From assembly GCA_963931865.1 (NCBI GenBank), contig OZ007508.1, forward strand, positions 5,412,166 to 5,476,165: a DNA stretch of 64,000 nt, read 5' to 3'. Below, piece by piece: positions 10,195 through 40,900 of this stretch (position 1 is the first letter of the stretch; the number at the start of each line of letters is the position of its first letter). A model generated the notes under the pieces. The model was not told where the DNA came from. It worked only from the letters and a program-made list of their open reading frames with translations, and searched no databases. The position numbers and the translations under genes were made by a program. The stretch is from Axinella damicornis. Lineage: Eukaryota > Porifera > Demospongiae > Axinellida > Axinellidae.

Positions 10195-11553
10195 GAATAA
10201 TTCCGAATGTGACAGGCCATCACTAAATCCTTTTTAATTTTTGGGAGAAATTTTTTGGCCTCTAGTATATCTTCAAGTAACAGGCTTTTGCCATTCTAAA
10301 CACTTTTTCTGAATGTAGTGACTGTTGGCAGCCATGTTGTTGAGGGGACATCATGTGACACTTAATTAATTAATTTAGGGGAAGCACAAAAGTGATGAGT
10401 CTCTCCTTTTATATACTTTGTAAACACATTTGGTGTTTGTGTCAAGCACTACAGCCAAGAGTTTCTAACATCAAAAGTTTTGCTCTCTTGCTCTGTTGCA
10501 CTGTACTGTGGCAGAGCAAGCGAAGCGAGCGAAGCTACTTGCAGCTAACAGTTAACTACATTCATGCACCCACGCCGCCTAGAAACAAAGTCGGTGCTGA
10601 ACTCACAGACCCGCCTACTCCTTGAAAGACGAACTTCCTGCTGAGGCGTGGCTACCAGGACATCCCACATACTTATATAGATTCACGACAATCCATTCTT
10701 GTTGTGTGCAGAATTGCACCTTCAGCTTCAGGACACAGCTAGAAGACATGAATGTCTAGTGACAGAGCTATAAATGGGCAAGTAATTCGCGAACATCTCC
10801 GGCTAGAGGCCAAAGTAGCTACACTGGGAAATGGCGGTCAACAACGGGTGAGGCGACGACTCGCCTCTCTAGCAGCGAGAAACAGACTACTCACCATTCC
10901 AAAGAGTCACTCCTTAAAGCAATTAAGGCAGACACTTGTCTACTAGCTGAAGTAAGTATGCATGTGCTTGGTACTCCCCAGTTAGGTATGCATCCATCTG
11001 TTAGCTAATTATCGATTGTTTGGTTCATCAACCAGGAATGTAAGTTTACTGCAATTAGAGTAACCACTCTATCAGCGAGTGGGCATGCACTTATCTTGGC
11101 AGTTGGATGGCGTAACTAGCTACACATCATTACATTCTACATGATTTTAGATGGTATAGTAATTCAACATAAAAATGTGAAACTTTCAAACTTGGTAACC
11201 GTTGTTTCAATTCGCAAACTAGAGGCTGCATTGCATACCTACCAAAGTTTTGGCAAACGTGTAGCGTGAGATTCAGCTTTGAGCCAAAATACACAACAAA
11301 GTAGCTATCTGGTGTGTGCTTTAAGCATACCGTAGAGACGGCGCATGCACTTATCGCATGCAGCAGCAAGAAAGTATATGTGCTTATTATGAGTATGCAT
11401 TCCTTAGCTTAGCTTTGAGAGTGCAGGGTGCTTCGATCTGCATGATCTGTCGTAGCGTCTCACTAACTCTCGAACACAAATCGACACGTCAGCATTTTTT
11501 TGGCATATGCGCTAATTAATCTGGAAGGAAATATGCGCTTACTTCACTTAATA

Positions 11554-11763
11554 CAGTCAAACCTCCGAACAAAGGACACTTTGGGAACAATATAAATTCA
11601 AATCTTTTGTCCTTTGTAGAGAGGTTGTCCTCTTCTCGGAGGTTCAAAATGTATTAGAACCATAGGCAAACCAATTATTTGGGACCTTGAAAAGCGTCCT
11701 TTGTAGAGAGGTTTATTATATTGTGTCCCTATCTCGGAGGGTCCACTATCGGAGGTTTGACTG
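11554..11763. mobile_element. MITE with CAGTCAAACCTCCGA ends, TA flanks
   Basis: The 210-bp element has CAGTCAAACCTCCGA on the left, TCGGAGGTTTGACTG on the right, and TA on both sides. Inside, 'CCTTTGTAGAGAGGTT' occurs twice. The ends and TA target fit pogo/Tigger-like Tc1/mariner elements. Confidence 0.85.
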
Positions 11764-12285
11764 TAGCTGTATGTGCCAATTAACCAGTCTCTATATATTA
11801 TGGTATGTACTGGACAATAGGTTTGAGATCCTATATGAAGTAGTACTTTCATCCAGTGATTTCAAGAGTGAGATTACCTCCGAAGTGCTGGGTCTCACTC
11901 CCAGAGGCCTATATATGGGATATTTTAACTGAGTATTTATTTCCACTGCATGCAACTTGTCAGTGCAAAGGTCATCGAAATGTTCACCATGTTATTGTAC
12001 CACCCCTTTCCGTTGCTGTATTTACTCTTGTGTTGTCCGCATTGCTTATATTTTCACTGATGAGGGCCACTGCATCACCCCCAACCATTTCAGTTCCATT
12101 GGCATATTAACTCTTTCAGTTACGTGGTAGAGTGGGAGTTCACTCACTTCCGGTTCCGGTTTGGAATTATACTTTCAGGTGCTGTCAATTCGGTTGTCTT
12201 GGTAACTGAGGTATTGTTATGCTGTTGTATGTTGTACCAGGAGCGCATGAGCCGCCAAAGACGGCGAAGGAGCGTTGAATGTTCG

Positions 12286-12313
12286 ACGCATGCTGAGTTA
12301 ACTCAGCATGCGT
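12286..12313. repeat. Perfect 28-bp palindrome
   Basis: ACGCATGCTGAGTT is followed at once by its complement with no loop. No gene lies here, and whether it is functional or only the core of a lost element cannot be told. Confidence 0.75.
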
Positions 12314-12547
12314 GCCCTAGCCAAAGTAGTAGTCCTTCACACATCCCAAAAGTTTGCCTTATACGGCAAGAGGCTGTTACGTAAAAGTTACAAAAAATTG
12401 GTGTTTGTGCGGTACCGCAAAGGCCTTCCATATAAGGTATGACCGTAAGGCGTGAGGGATTACAACATGTCTATGGGTCATTCTGTGTCAAGTCAACACA
12501 AAAAAATCCTGACCTCTTCCGATTTTGACGAAACTTGGTGAGCCTGT

Positions 12548-13966
12548 TAGTTCTATCATAGATAATAGAACTACGTAGAAGGGATTGGAAACGCGCAAAA
12601 ATTTTACGGGTAACCCGAGTACTATAGCGCGTTACGGTCTGTAATGGCCTCTGCACAAGCCAACTAACCTTTTTTGGCAAACGCCACACCCTGTGTCAAA
12701 GTACAGAGGAAACAGCTGTCACCACAGACCGCCTACTTGTAAGAGCAGCTGTCCATGGCTTCCAAGAGCTGAAGAGCGGAGGTGCGAAGTAGTGAATACG
12801 CGTTTTATAGCCTTTATTGAGGTAATTTGTGCTTGTGTAGTTTTATAAGACTCTGTATAAGTGTAGTACCCATGGATTGGGTGGGGGTCAGTTTGGACTT
12901 CTAGTCTAAATGCCGCTGTAGGGTAAAATTGGTTCATGTCACTGGAATTATTATGCTATTGACTAAAATGTCATGTAATTTCCCTTGGAAAACACAACTC
13001 TTTGTGTAATTTTTTACACAAGCTGCTTTACTGTGTGTTACTTATTCTGTGTTGAGTAGGTCAGGCACTGTTTACAATATGCCGTTAACCACAGGATTTA
13101 GATGGATGCAAACAATTATGAGCAGAATGGCGAGAGAGATTTGGCGTCAGTTTCGTCAAATTGATACTTCAATGTTTTCAGCGACTTCCAAACAGTTTCT
13201 TGGTACATGTTCTGGGAGGGGCCAGAAAGCTGGTATTTGTTCATGTGGGCCAGTGAAGACCGGTATTTGCCTAAGTGGGCCAGCAAAGGCTGGGGTACAC
13301 TCCCTGATGGCAGTTGTTCCTTGGGATGGGCAACATGCAGGTACTCTTTTTGTTCCAAAACTGACACCGATTCTCTCTCGCCATTCCGCTCATAATTGTT
13401 TGCATCCATCTAAATCCTGTGGTTAACGGCATATTGTAAACAGTGCCTGACCTACTCAACACAGAATAAGTAACACACAGTAAAGTAGCTTGTGTAAAAA
13501 ATTACACAAAGAGTTGTGTTTTCCAAGGGAAATTACATGACATTTTAGTCAATAGCATAATAATTCCAGTGACATGAACAAATTTTACCCTACAGCGGCA
13601 TTTAGACTAGAAGTCCAAACTGACCCCCACCCAATCCATGGGTACTACACTTATACAGAGTCTTATAAAACTACACAAGCACAAATTACCTCAATAAAGG
13701 CTATAAAACGCGTATTCACTACTTCGCACCTCCGCTCTTCAGCTCTTGGAAGCCATGGACAGCTGCTCTTACAAGTAGGCGGTCTGTGGTGACAGCTGTT
13801 TCCTCTGTACTTTGACACAGGGTGTGGCGTTTGCCAAAAAAGGTTAGTTGGCTTGTGCAGAGGCCATTACAGACCGTAACGCGCTATAGTATTCGGGTTA
13901 CCCGTAAAATTTTTGCGCGTTTCCAATCCCTTCTACGTAGTTCTATTATCTATGGTTCTATTAAGA
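12548..13966. mobile_element. Large foldback element, about 1.4 kb
   Basis: Arms of about 610 bp (12548-13160 and 13356-13966) are inverted copies with very few differences, around a spacer of about 195 bp that has short direct repeats ('GGGCCAG..A'). A 72-codon frame appears almost unchanged in both arms but is only the repeat read twice. No transposase is visible. A related sequence ('GACGAAACTTGG') lies outside the element at 12526 and again at 14427. The high arm identity suggests a young element or arm-to-arm conversion. Confidence 0.88.
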
Positions 13967-14816
13967 AACCACTGCACACCAAATTTCAGCTTCTGAACTG
14001 CTATAGCTTTTCAACTGCAACAAATTTAATTTTGGCTTGAGGTGCCCATTTTGGACCGCGTGCCATGACTGAAATACCCATATCTTCTGATGTGATCAAC
14101 GTAGAGAGTTGCAACAAGGATTTTCTCGAAGCTGGCTCTTTCCTTTGGCATATAATAGTTTGATGTTTGATCTAATCAAAGTTCAAAGGCTATGTAATCT
14201 GACCTTTGACCTTGGTTCTGGAAAAATGAAAGTTTTGATTTTTTTCAAACTTGTTTTACAAAGACCTTGAACCTACAATGTGTTTATTCACCAAGTTTTA
14301 ATTTGGGACTACAATGGGAGCAACTATTAGACCAAAATGTAGTAGCATGTATACCTTTTTTTATTCATGCTGGGTAATTCCAAATCAATTCAGCAAAAGT
14401 TTGCAAGTGACCCCCTCAGAATTGGACGAAACTTGGTTTGTAAGTAGTGCTTGTGGTTTTATGAAGCCAGACAAAATGTTACTCTCGTATGTTGTATGGC
14501 TTCCTGATTATAGCCCATCAAAGATTCAACTTTTTCCCGATTTTTACTGGTATAGCAACTATTCAAATCCTCATAACTTTCTCATACTTGATTGTTTTGT
14601 AATATTGATTGGACCATCTGTACTGTTCGTAGATTGCTATAATGACTTCTATGTTGCACATCCTGAATTGACTTTTGACCCCCGCAATACCACAGAAATG
14701 TCTCATAACAGTGGTGTCTGCTTTAGAAGTGCATGTTCCACTGTACCTCTTTGCTACACAACTATTAATCTACTTTGTGCTTACCGACAGAGTTGTACAC
14801 CAAAAGAATTGGAGGG

Positions 14817-33871
<19,055 letters not shown>

Positions 33872-34698
33872 AACTGCGGGGGAAGATAACATGCACTGGA
33901 TTGTACATGCATTTTTGATTCGTAGATTGTTGGTTTATGTACATTACTTGACTGACATTTAGCTTGATAACCTGTATTTTCACTTTGTAGTGAAGTTTTG
34001 AGACTAGCTCCACTTAAGCTGCTTATTAAGCAAATTACCTGGATAACCTGCATGACTGTGCTTTGTACTTTATAGTAAGGTTTGAGATGCAATTTCCATT
34101 ATTTGGATTTGTTTTTACCTGTTTTCTGTGAGCTAACCAGCAACTTGTGAATTTCAATTGCCTGTAAGAGTAGTTTACTATATGCAAGTATGCTATTTAG
34201 CTGGACCTGCCACCCATTGGTACATGCTGTTACACTCCATTGTGTGTGCCAAAAACAACACTTTAATTGAAGGTCCAAAGAATCCTGGAATGATGAGCGG
34301 ATGGTGCAAGTATATTTATGATCAAATTTGGGGATGGGCAACATTCATTGTTCTTGTGTCTGTGCATGTGTGAACGCATCAAGTAAAATTGGAACCTTAT
34401 AGGCACAGTCAAATGTGGGGAATTGTCCAAATTGCTTAATAATGGATTAAAACTTGTGCACCCCCTTCCAAGAAATGCCTGAAAATTGGAGGAACTCAAT
34501 TCTCGGAAATCTTCTGAAACACATTTAGAACCAATTCCCATTTCAGGGGGGTGAAAAGTGGGATGTGTGAGTAAAGTTCCATTTTTACTTGAGACGTTCA
34601 CATGTGCTTTTCCGTCTAAAACTTCCGCAGTCTAGCTAGATCATTAACATGTAGCTAGTCGTTTGAGGTAACTTAGTGAATTTATGGCTTGTAACTTA

Positions 34699-35130
34699 GA
34701 TCAATTAATTGAGTGTCTTGCATGCAGCATGTGTTGAGGTAGATCAGTTAATTGAGTGTCTTGCATGGAGCATGTGTTGAGGTAGATCAATTAATTGAGT
34801 GTCTTGCATGCAGCATGTGTTGAGGTAGATCAGTTAATTGAGTGTCTTGCATGCTGCATGTGTTGAGGTAGATCAATTAATTGAGTGTCTTGCATGCAGC
34901 ATGTGTTGAGGTAGATCAATTAATTGAGTGTCTTGCATGCTGCATGTGTTGAGGTAGATCAATTAACTGAGTGTCTTGCATGCTGCATGTGTTGAGGTAG
35001 ATCAATTAATTGAGTGTCTTGCATGCAGCATGTGTTGAGGTAGATCAATTGAGTTGAGTGTCTTGCATGCAGCATGTGTTGAGGTAGATCAATTAATTGA
35101 GTGTCTTGCATGCAGCATGATTGTGTTGAG
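34699..35130. repeat. Minisatellite, 43-bp unit, about 10 copies
   Basis: The unit is GATCAATTAATTGAGTGTCT followed by TGCATGCAGCATGTGTTGAGGTA. Copies are in direct contact and differ by single bases (for example GATCAGTTAATTG, CATGCTGCATG). One copy near 35043 is altered and the last carries a 3-bp insertion. The unit has two internal palindromes. Confidence 0.95.
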
Positions 35131-36116
35131 GTTATGTATACTAAGTGTGCCAAGTACTGGTCTTATAGACACGGGTTGCTTCCACTTTATCTGCACGCAT
35201 GTACAGTTGGGTGATACATTGAGGAAGAAGCCATGACTCTGCCTCTCCCTTCCGTTCATCCAGAAGGCATGCATGCATACATAATCTACTTCCTTCCAGA
35301 CGTAGGCATGGTACAAACAGTTGCTGGGTGGCTCAGTCATGCAGTCTCTCAAACCAGCATCCAGTACATCATGACAGTGGCCCTGCATGCATATTTAGTG
35401 TATTCCTGCACCTGCATGAAGAAGCCCTGAAGACCAGTTCTTGATTAGATAACCCAGGAATGCCACATCCCAATACAGAGCGTTTTCATCATAAATTGGA
35501 TGAAGTCTTAATTCCCCCATAATGCCCGTACAAATTACATTTGGCAATTATTACGGTCAGGAGTTGTTGTAAAACAGAATCTCCTCTACACTGTAATAAA
35601 TGTGTCAGCTCGCATGTTTACAGGGGTGGCCTCCATTGTTACCAGACTCAACTCGGGCTTTAGTATGTGACTGTCTCAGTCACTCCAGGCTACACTGCTG
35701 AATTTTATAGTCTGCTGAAGCACTGAAACTCTCCTGATAGTATACCTTCTTTCATTGGCCTGCTAACTTTGTGCGGCTCTATAGCTAGACGATTTGTCGA
35801 GGTACATGTACACCGAGATGTTAACCTTTTCTCCAAGAATCCCTAAACAATTTATTACATTTTCATCTTATACATATTACAGTCATGGCCTATATAGTTG
35901 ACTTGGTTAATCAACATACTAGCTACAAGAAAACCTGGCTCATGAATGAGTTTACACTATAATCTTTTACCGGTATCAATAGACACGGAACACGGCATGA
36001 GTAGTGCACGTATAGCCACTCTCCAGAAAGTGCCTACAGGGCCAGTATAGTCCAAACCGGATGGAAGATTCGGTTAGCTCACAGCCCACAATTAGCTATA
36101 GCTGTGGAACTTTGAA

Positions 36117-36122
36117 TTTATT
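36117..36122 (-). promoter_or_regulatory. Possible polyadenylation signal of gene C
   Basis: AATAAA on the minus strand, about 264 bp after the gene C stop codon. The position is plausible; nothing else confirms use. Confidence 0.35.
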
Positions 36123-36385
36123 TTAGTGAAATTCAACGTTCGTGGGTTAGACCATGTGGTTTTCAGCCGAAACAGTCCATGGAGCAGGATTCAGGTATGA
36201 CGCAAACACACATGATGACTAAAAGGATATAAATCATCAGTTAGCTAAGAACGGCACAGTAAAATGTTAGTAGCTACACAACATGCACTACTGCAGCCTA
36301 GCGGACAAGTTCTAAGACTAGCTACGTCACTACAGCTATAATTATGGCAAACATTTGAGTCATACAGCTGTAGACGGTACTTTTT

Positions 36386-37985
36386 TCACGCTGGATTCTC
36401 ATAAATCTCTTCATTTGGGTAACCCAATGGTTCGTACTCATCTTGTACGTAGTCATCTTGTTCGTACTCAACTTTCGCCCCACTCATCCCTCGGGTAGTA
36501 TAGCGAACTCTCTCGGAGCTGGGAGCTTGACGTGGCATTACTGTGACAGGTTCCACCGCTTTAGGGGGGTTCAAAGAACTAGCATCTATTGTGGCTGTCA
36601 CAGCACTCTTTTGAGCGACCCCCTGAGAACTGCCACTTTCTTGGGCCCTTCTTCGTAGCAGTACCCTAGAGGGATACATATTATATGAACATCAATTACA
36701 GTTAGTGAAAACCTACAGTGTGGCTGGTCTAGGCCACAAATTATTTTTTAATCAAACGAGCACACTACTGTCAGTGTACGGATACAAATTGGGACCGGGA
36801 ATGTATTAATATTGTGTATAAATACTATTCTTCAGCTACTAATGCCGAAAGGTTTATGGAATGGAATATTCAGTTCATCGACAGAGGTCCACTTACTAGT
36901 ATATTTCTTGCATCAAAGTTATCCTTATTTGCATGCCTTTCTCAATAATTATTTGAGGCACCTTGCAATAATTCATGCACAGTTCAGCAAAATGCCATGC
37001 AAGTTATTAGCTGCTTCTGAAATAATGCCCTTCAGAACTTCATTATGTCACTGCATGATGTAACAGCCGTAGCTAGAACTTTGGAAGCCATCACAGAGCC
37101 AGGATTTAGTTCATGGGCTATCATCTTTTCAAAAAAGGAAAGTGTCAAGTAATTACACATCGATCATCAGTCTCCCTAAATTCTGCCTTGTGTAATTCCC
37201 TGTTTCTTTGGAGGTGGAATATGTTAGAACATTGCTGAACCCTAATTTTTGCTTTCTTGTTATAGTTGTCACATGTGACGTACCACACAACAGCAGCAGC
37301 TGTAGTAATACCAAGCCCCAGAATGAGACCACCAAAGAAACTCCCAGCAACGACACCCATTGAGTCACCTCCTCCGCCCGAGTCACATCCACTGCCCGAG
37401 TCACCTTCACCCCCAATACATGCAGGGCAGCAGACTTTGCTCACTATAGCCGAAGAATTTCCGTCAAGAAAAAGAGAGGCAGCATCTGTATTCATAGCCC
37501 AGTCCTGGAGCATTCTGATAACTCGAGAGGCCGTGATGGTACCATCAACGGAGGAATAAACCAGTGAGGCTGTGAGAGTGAGAGTGTTGCCATTGCTCGA
37601 ACACGTAAGTGCTGTGTCTTGTAAGTCAGATGCAGTGAAGCTACAACTGCATTGCACCTGGATGATCCCGACCAGGCTACGCTGAAGGGTTTCCTTGTTA
37701 CGCCGAAGTGCTGCATTCTAAAATATGAAATGGTCACTCTCAAACAACCATACTCAGTCTCAAACAACCACTAGCCTCACATTACAAATGCCACCATAGC
37801 TAAATACATGTTACTTATGCGTGCACTATTGTTCATATCTCAGAGCCTGGGTATCAAGACTATAGGGTATAGCTACCATACTGAATAAATAAGGTAAGCA
37901 TTGTGAGGGTAAAAGAGTGGAAGCTTATATTACTGTCTCACCTCCCATCCTCTGCACTGGGAGGTAAGCTCAAGTTGTAACATTC
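36386..37985 (-). other. Gene C juxtamembrane module, TM and tail
   Basis: Exon 37985-37942 is shorter than its paralogues ([15 protein letters not shown]). Exon 37717-37284 has CSCSF, LTCSS and VCCPAC, then a Gly/Ser-rich spacer (GGEGDSGSG...) and the helix [16 protein letters not shown]. The tail (36665-36386) has about 90 residues, longer than in the other genes. It has five tyrosines in [20 protein letters not shown] followed by EIYENPA. YEN fits the Grb2 SH2 preference pY-x-N. Confidence 0.86.
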
Positions 37986-40900
37986 CTGTAGAGTAGTTAA
38001 TGAGAAAAGTAGCATTATTTGGTAACGTGAATTTTCAGCCACTGCACATACCTCTTTCCTTAATGAACACAGCTTCTTCAGTAGGAGCTACTGACTTGTT
38101 GACCCGGCATACAAACAAACCAAATGGATTACCAGCTCCTTCTGCACTTGTTGCGAATGCCACAGTGTCACCTGTCGAATTCTCACTGACGATCCTGCCA
38201 CTCCTGACCCATGAGATGCTGGAGATGGGAGGGTAGCCTCCAGTGGCATTGCATACTAAGAGCTGAGACGAGCTATTCCCAGCTGGAATGATGAGGTTTT
38301 CAGCCACTGGAGAGATCGTTGGTCGCTCTGCATGTTTAGGTACAAAGATACAATGCACACATTTATCATTCACACTTTCGTTCATTCAAGCATAATTATT
38401 ATCCACAAGCTTGTGACTTGAATACGACACCCCTACAGGTTTTGGCAAGTACACCCACTACTACCTCACTGTCTGCATATGCATCTCATACTACTATCTC
38501 TATGTTTGTAGCTATATATGAATGGCCACCAAAAACCTACAATCAGGCTATTGTTGGTGGCATGAGATGCAAGGATCTTCAAGAATTGCCCTCTGTGAAA
38601 GGCTGATTTCACATATCTACATTTCGTAGTCTTTTCATGACTCACTGTTTGGACATGAGTAAGATAATCAACACAGATATGGTTCTGAAATCTTACCATA
38701 ATACTTCAACTGGATGTCAGCTACATCAATATCAATTGTATTGGAGGCGGTAAGATGTTGATTGAGAAGAGTGCCATAGCCATCCGGATTTGTACAGCCA
38801 GGAATGAAATACATGTACCTGCTCGAGTAACTACCAGGAGTTTTCAGCTTGACTTCATACACGCCTCTGTCAATGAATTTAGCATTATCAATGTGGAGTA
38901 ACTGGTTAAGTTCACGGGAAATGTACCACTCGTATTCATCTATGCATGTATCAAGAGGTAGCGACAGACCATTGAAAGTCCAGGTTACAGAACTTGATGT
39001 AATCTCCCCAATATAGCCACTTGCATGCAGTTGTACAGTGACAGTGACGTTGTCAGATGAGGTGAACTCAATTGACCCAGCAAAGCTATTGGTGCTGCCT
39101 TTGCATTTCACAGCTTGAGATTGGCTCTCCTGCAGTAAATCTGTGAAGATATATTACACATGCACATAACACTTAATCCAGCCATGATATTATACAAGCT
39201 ACTAGAGCAGACACACATGATTACGCGTACTGTACTTACCAGTGGAGTGTACATAGAACTGAGCAGGGAGCAATGCAGGATAGTGTTTCACCGCCTCTAG
39301 AGCTGCATCGTTGCATACTTTTGAATATGGGTAGACTAGTAGTCTTGTAAACCTAGCTTCATACATTCCGGCGTCTGATTCTGTACTGTTTGCAATTGTG
39401 AGGGTCATGTGATCATTGCTGAGGGACACTCGTCCTACGGGGATCACTTCCTCTCCTTTATAGTACCAAGTCAATCTACTCAGATAGCGCTGTAAGGTAA
39501 TGGTTGCAGTGAGCTCCAGTTGGAGGGTGATGTTTTGGGGCGGTGTAAAGTTGACTGTGCTCCCACGGATAGGATGCAGTAAACCTGCAAGTGTTATGCA
39601 AAGACATCATCAACACTATGAAGGAGTTACCTTGTAGCTGGTACAGTACTTCTAGCTGGCCTACCCTAGCATGTTTACTGATGATGCATAATAGCATGTT
39701 TACTAATGATACATCAACATGTTTACTGATGATGCATCCTAAACAATAATAATTCCAGAACTGTAACGTGTAGTTATGTCTCTAATACATTTGCAGCATA
39801 ATTCACTAAGTATAATATTAACTTAATAGTAAAGCATAGTAGCTTTGGAATTAAATTCCTGCCAGCTGTGGCTCATACGTGACCCACGTGGTACCTTTTA
39901 CTGTGATCACTGTGCTCCCAACTCCTAGAAACACTCCACCAACATGAGCTCTGCAGTGGTACCATGCTCGCCTGGGATGTCTGGCGTGAATATGTAGTGA
40001 AGCATTTGGAAGAGAGCTATCTGCCAAAGATAAAGTTTCATAGCCTGCCCATGTGTACAGCATCGCCCCCAGAGGTGGTGGTGGGTCCACACTGCATTGT
40101 AGTACGACCATAGAACCTACAGAGAATGGTCCCTTTGATGGCTCTGTTGTCACCTTGACATCATAGGGCTGGGCTAATGGATTGGGAATATATGAGTTAG
40201 TGTGATAACCATATAAATTTAGAAGGAGGTAAATTGTTCACATTCCAGAGCTCTTCCTACCTCGGCATTTAACTCCAGCATCCATTCCATGGTAGCAACC
40301 AATTAGTCCAGTGGTGTTCATGCAATTGCCAATACGCAACTCTGTCCCAGAGCAGGCAACCGAGACAATGGGGCCATTACCTTCTCCAAAGTAGGCAGCT
40401 CCAAGTGGAACTGACCCTGGAATATTAATGTGGGAAGTGGCAACAATGTCAACAGCAATAGTCATGACTAGCAAGACCCTTCCCAACGGGTGTTATCTGG
40501 CGATTCAAGTCTCCAACCTGGCCAACAACCCCCTCTCCCATCACAGTGGCGGATTTAGGGCGGGTAAAGGGGGTGAAAATGCACCTCCTTTTGGCGGCTA
40601 GTAAAAGTAACTTACGTCTATTGTATAGCAGTTTTGAATTTGTTCTGATCATCGCTTTTAGTCTCCAGCGTTAGACAAGTCACCTTGAACTTCAAAACTC
40701 AGGTCAGACACGTGTCATGAATGCATTCATGTGACCGGTAGTGGGTGTGGCAACACAAAAATATTTGGTCGCACTTCGTGTGCCTGTGGCTGAACCCCCT
40801 TTCTTAATTTCTAAATCCGCCACTGCATCAACCAACCCTACACCCCAGCTCTTAGTGTTGCGACCCATTGCAATATGGCAAATTTGTGTAAGCAGTGTAG

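Larger units (their letters stand above)
8147..14816. other. Intergenic region A-B, repeat-rich
   Basis: No gene is recognised in these 6.7 kb. The similarity between A and B continues past the A stop codon to about 8430 and then ends. Beyond that the region is largely made of the inverted-repeat elements listed separately, with a lone TAGCCTCGTTCC end at 8526. A short open frame at 10752-10946 (basic, 64 codons) lies after a possible TATA-like sequence, but nothing supports it as a gene. Confidence 0.6.
33872..36385. other. Intergenic region between convergent genes B and C
   Basis: B and C point towards each other here. The first 290 bp are shared with the region after gene A. A 43-bp minisatellite lies at 34699-35130. 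From 35140 to 36385 no gene is recognised; the open frames are short and have no family features. A possible gene C polyadenylation signal is at 36117-36122. Confidence 0.6.

Noticed and set aside
12719..13792. Two nearly identical 72-codon frames on opposite strands
   Set aside because: They are the two arms of the foldback element read outward, not two genes.
34699..35130. Regular 43-bp repeats resembling a CRISPR array
   Set aside because: The units are contiguous with no unique spacers, and the genome is eukaryotic.
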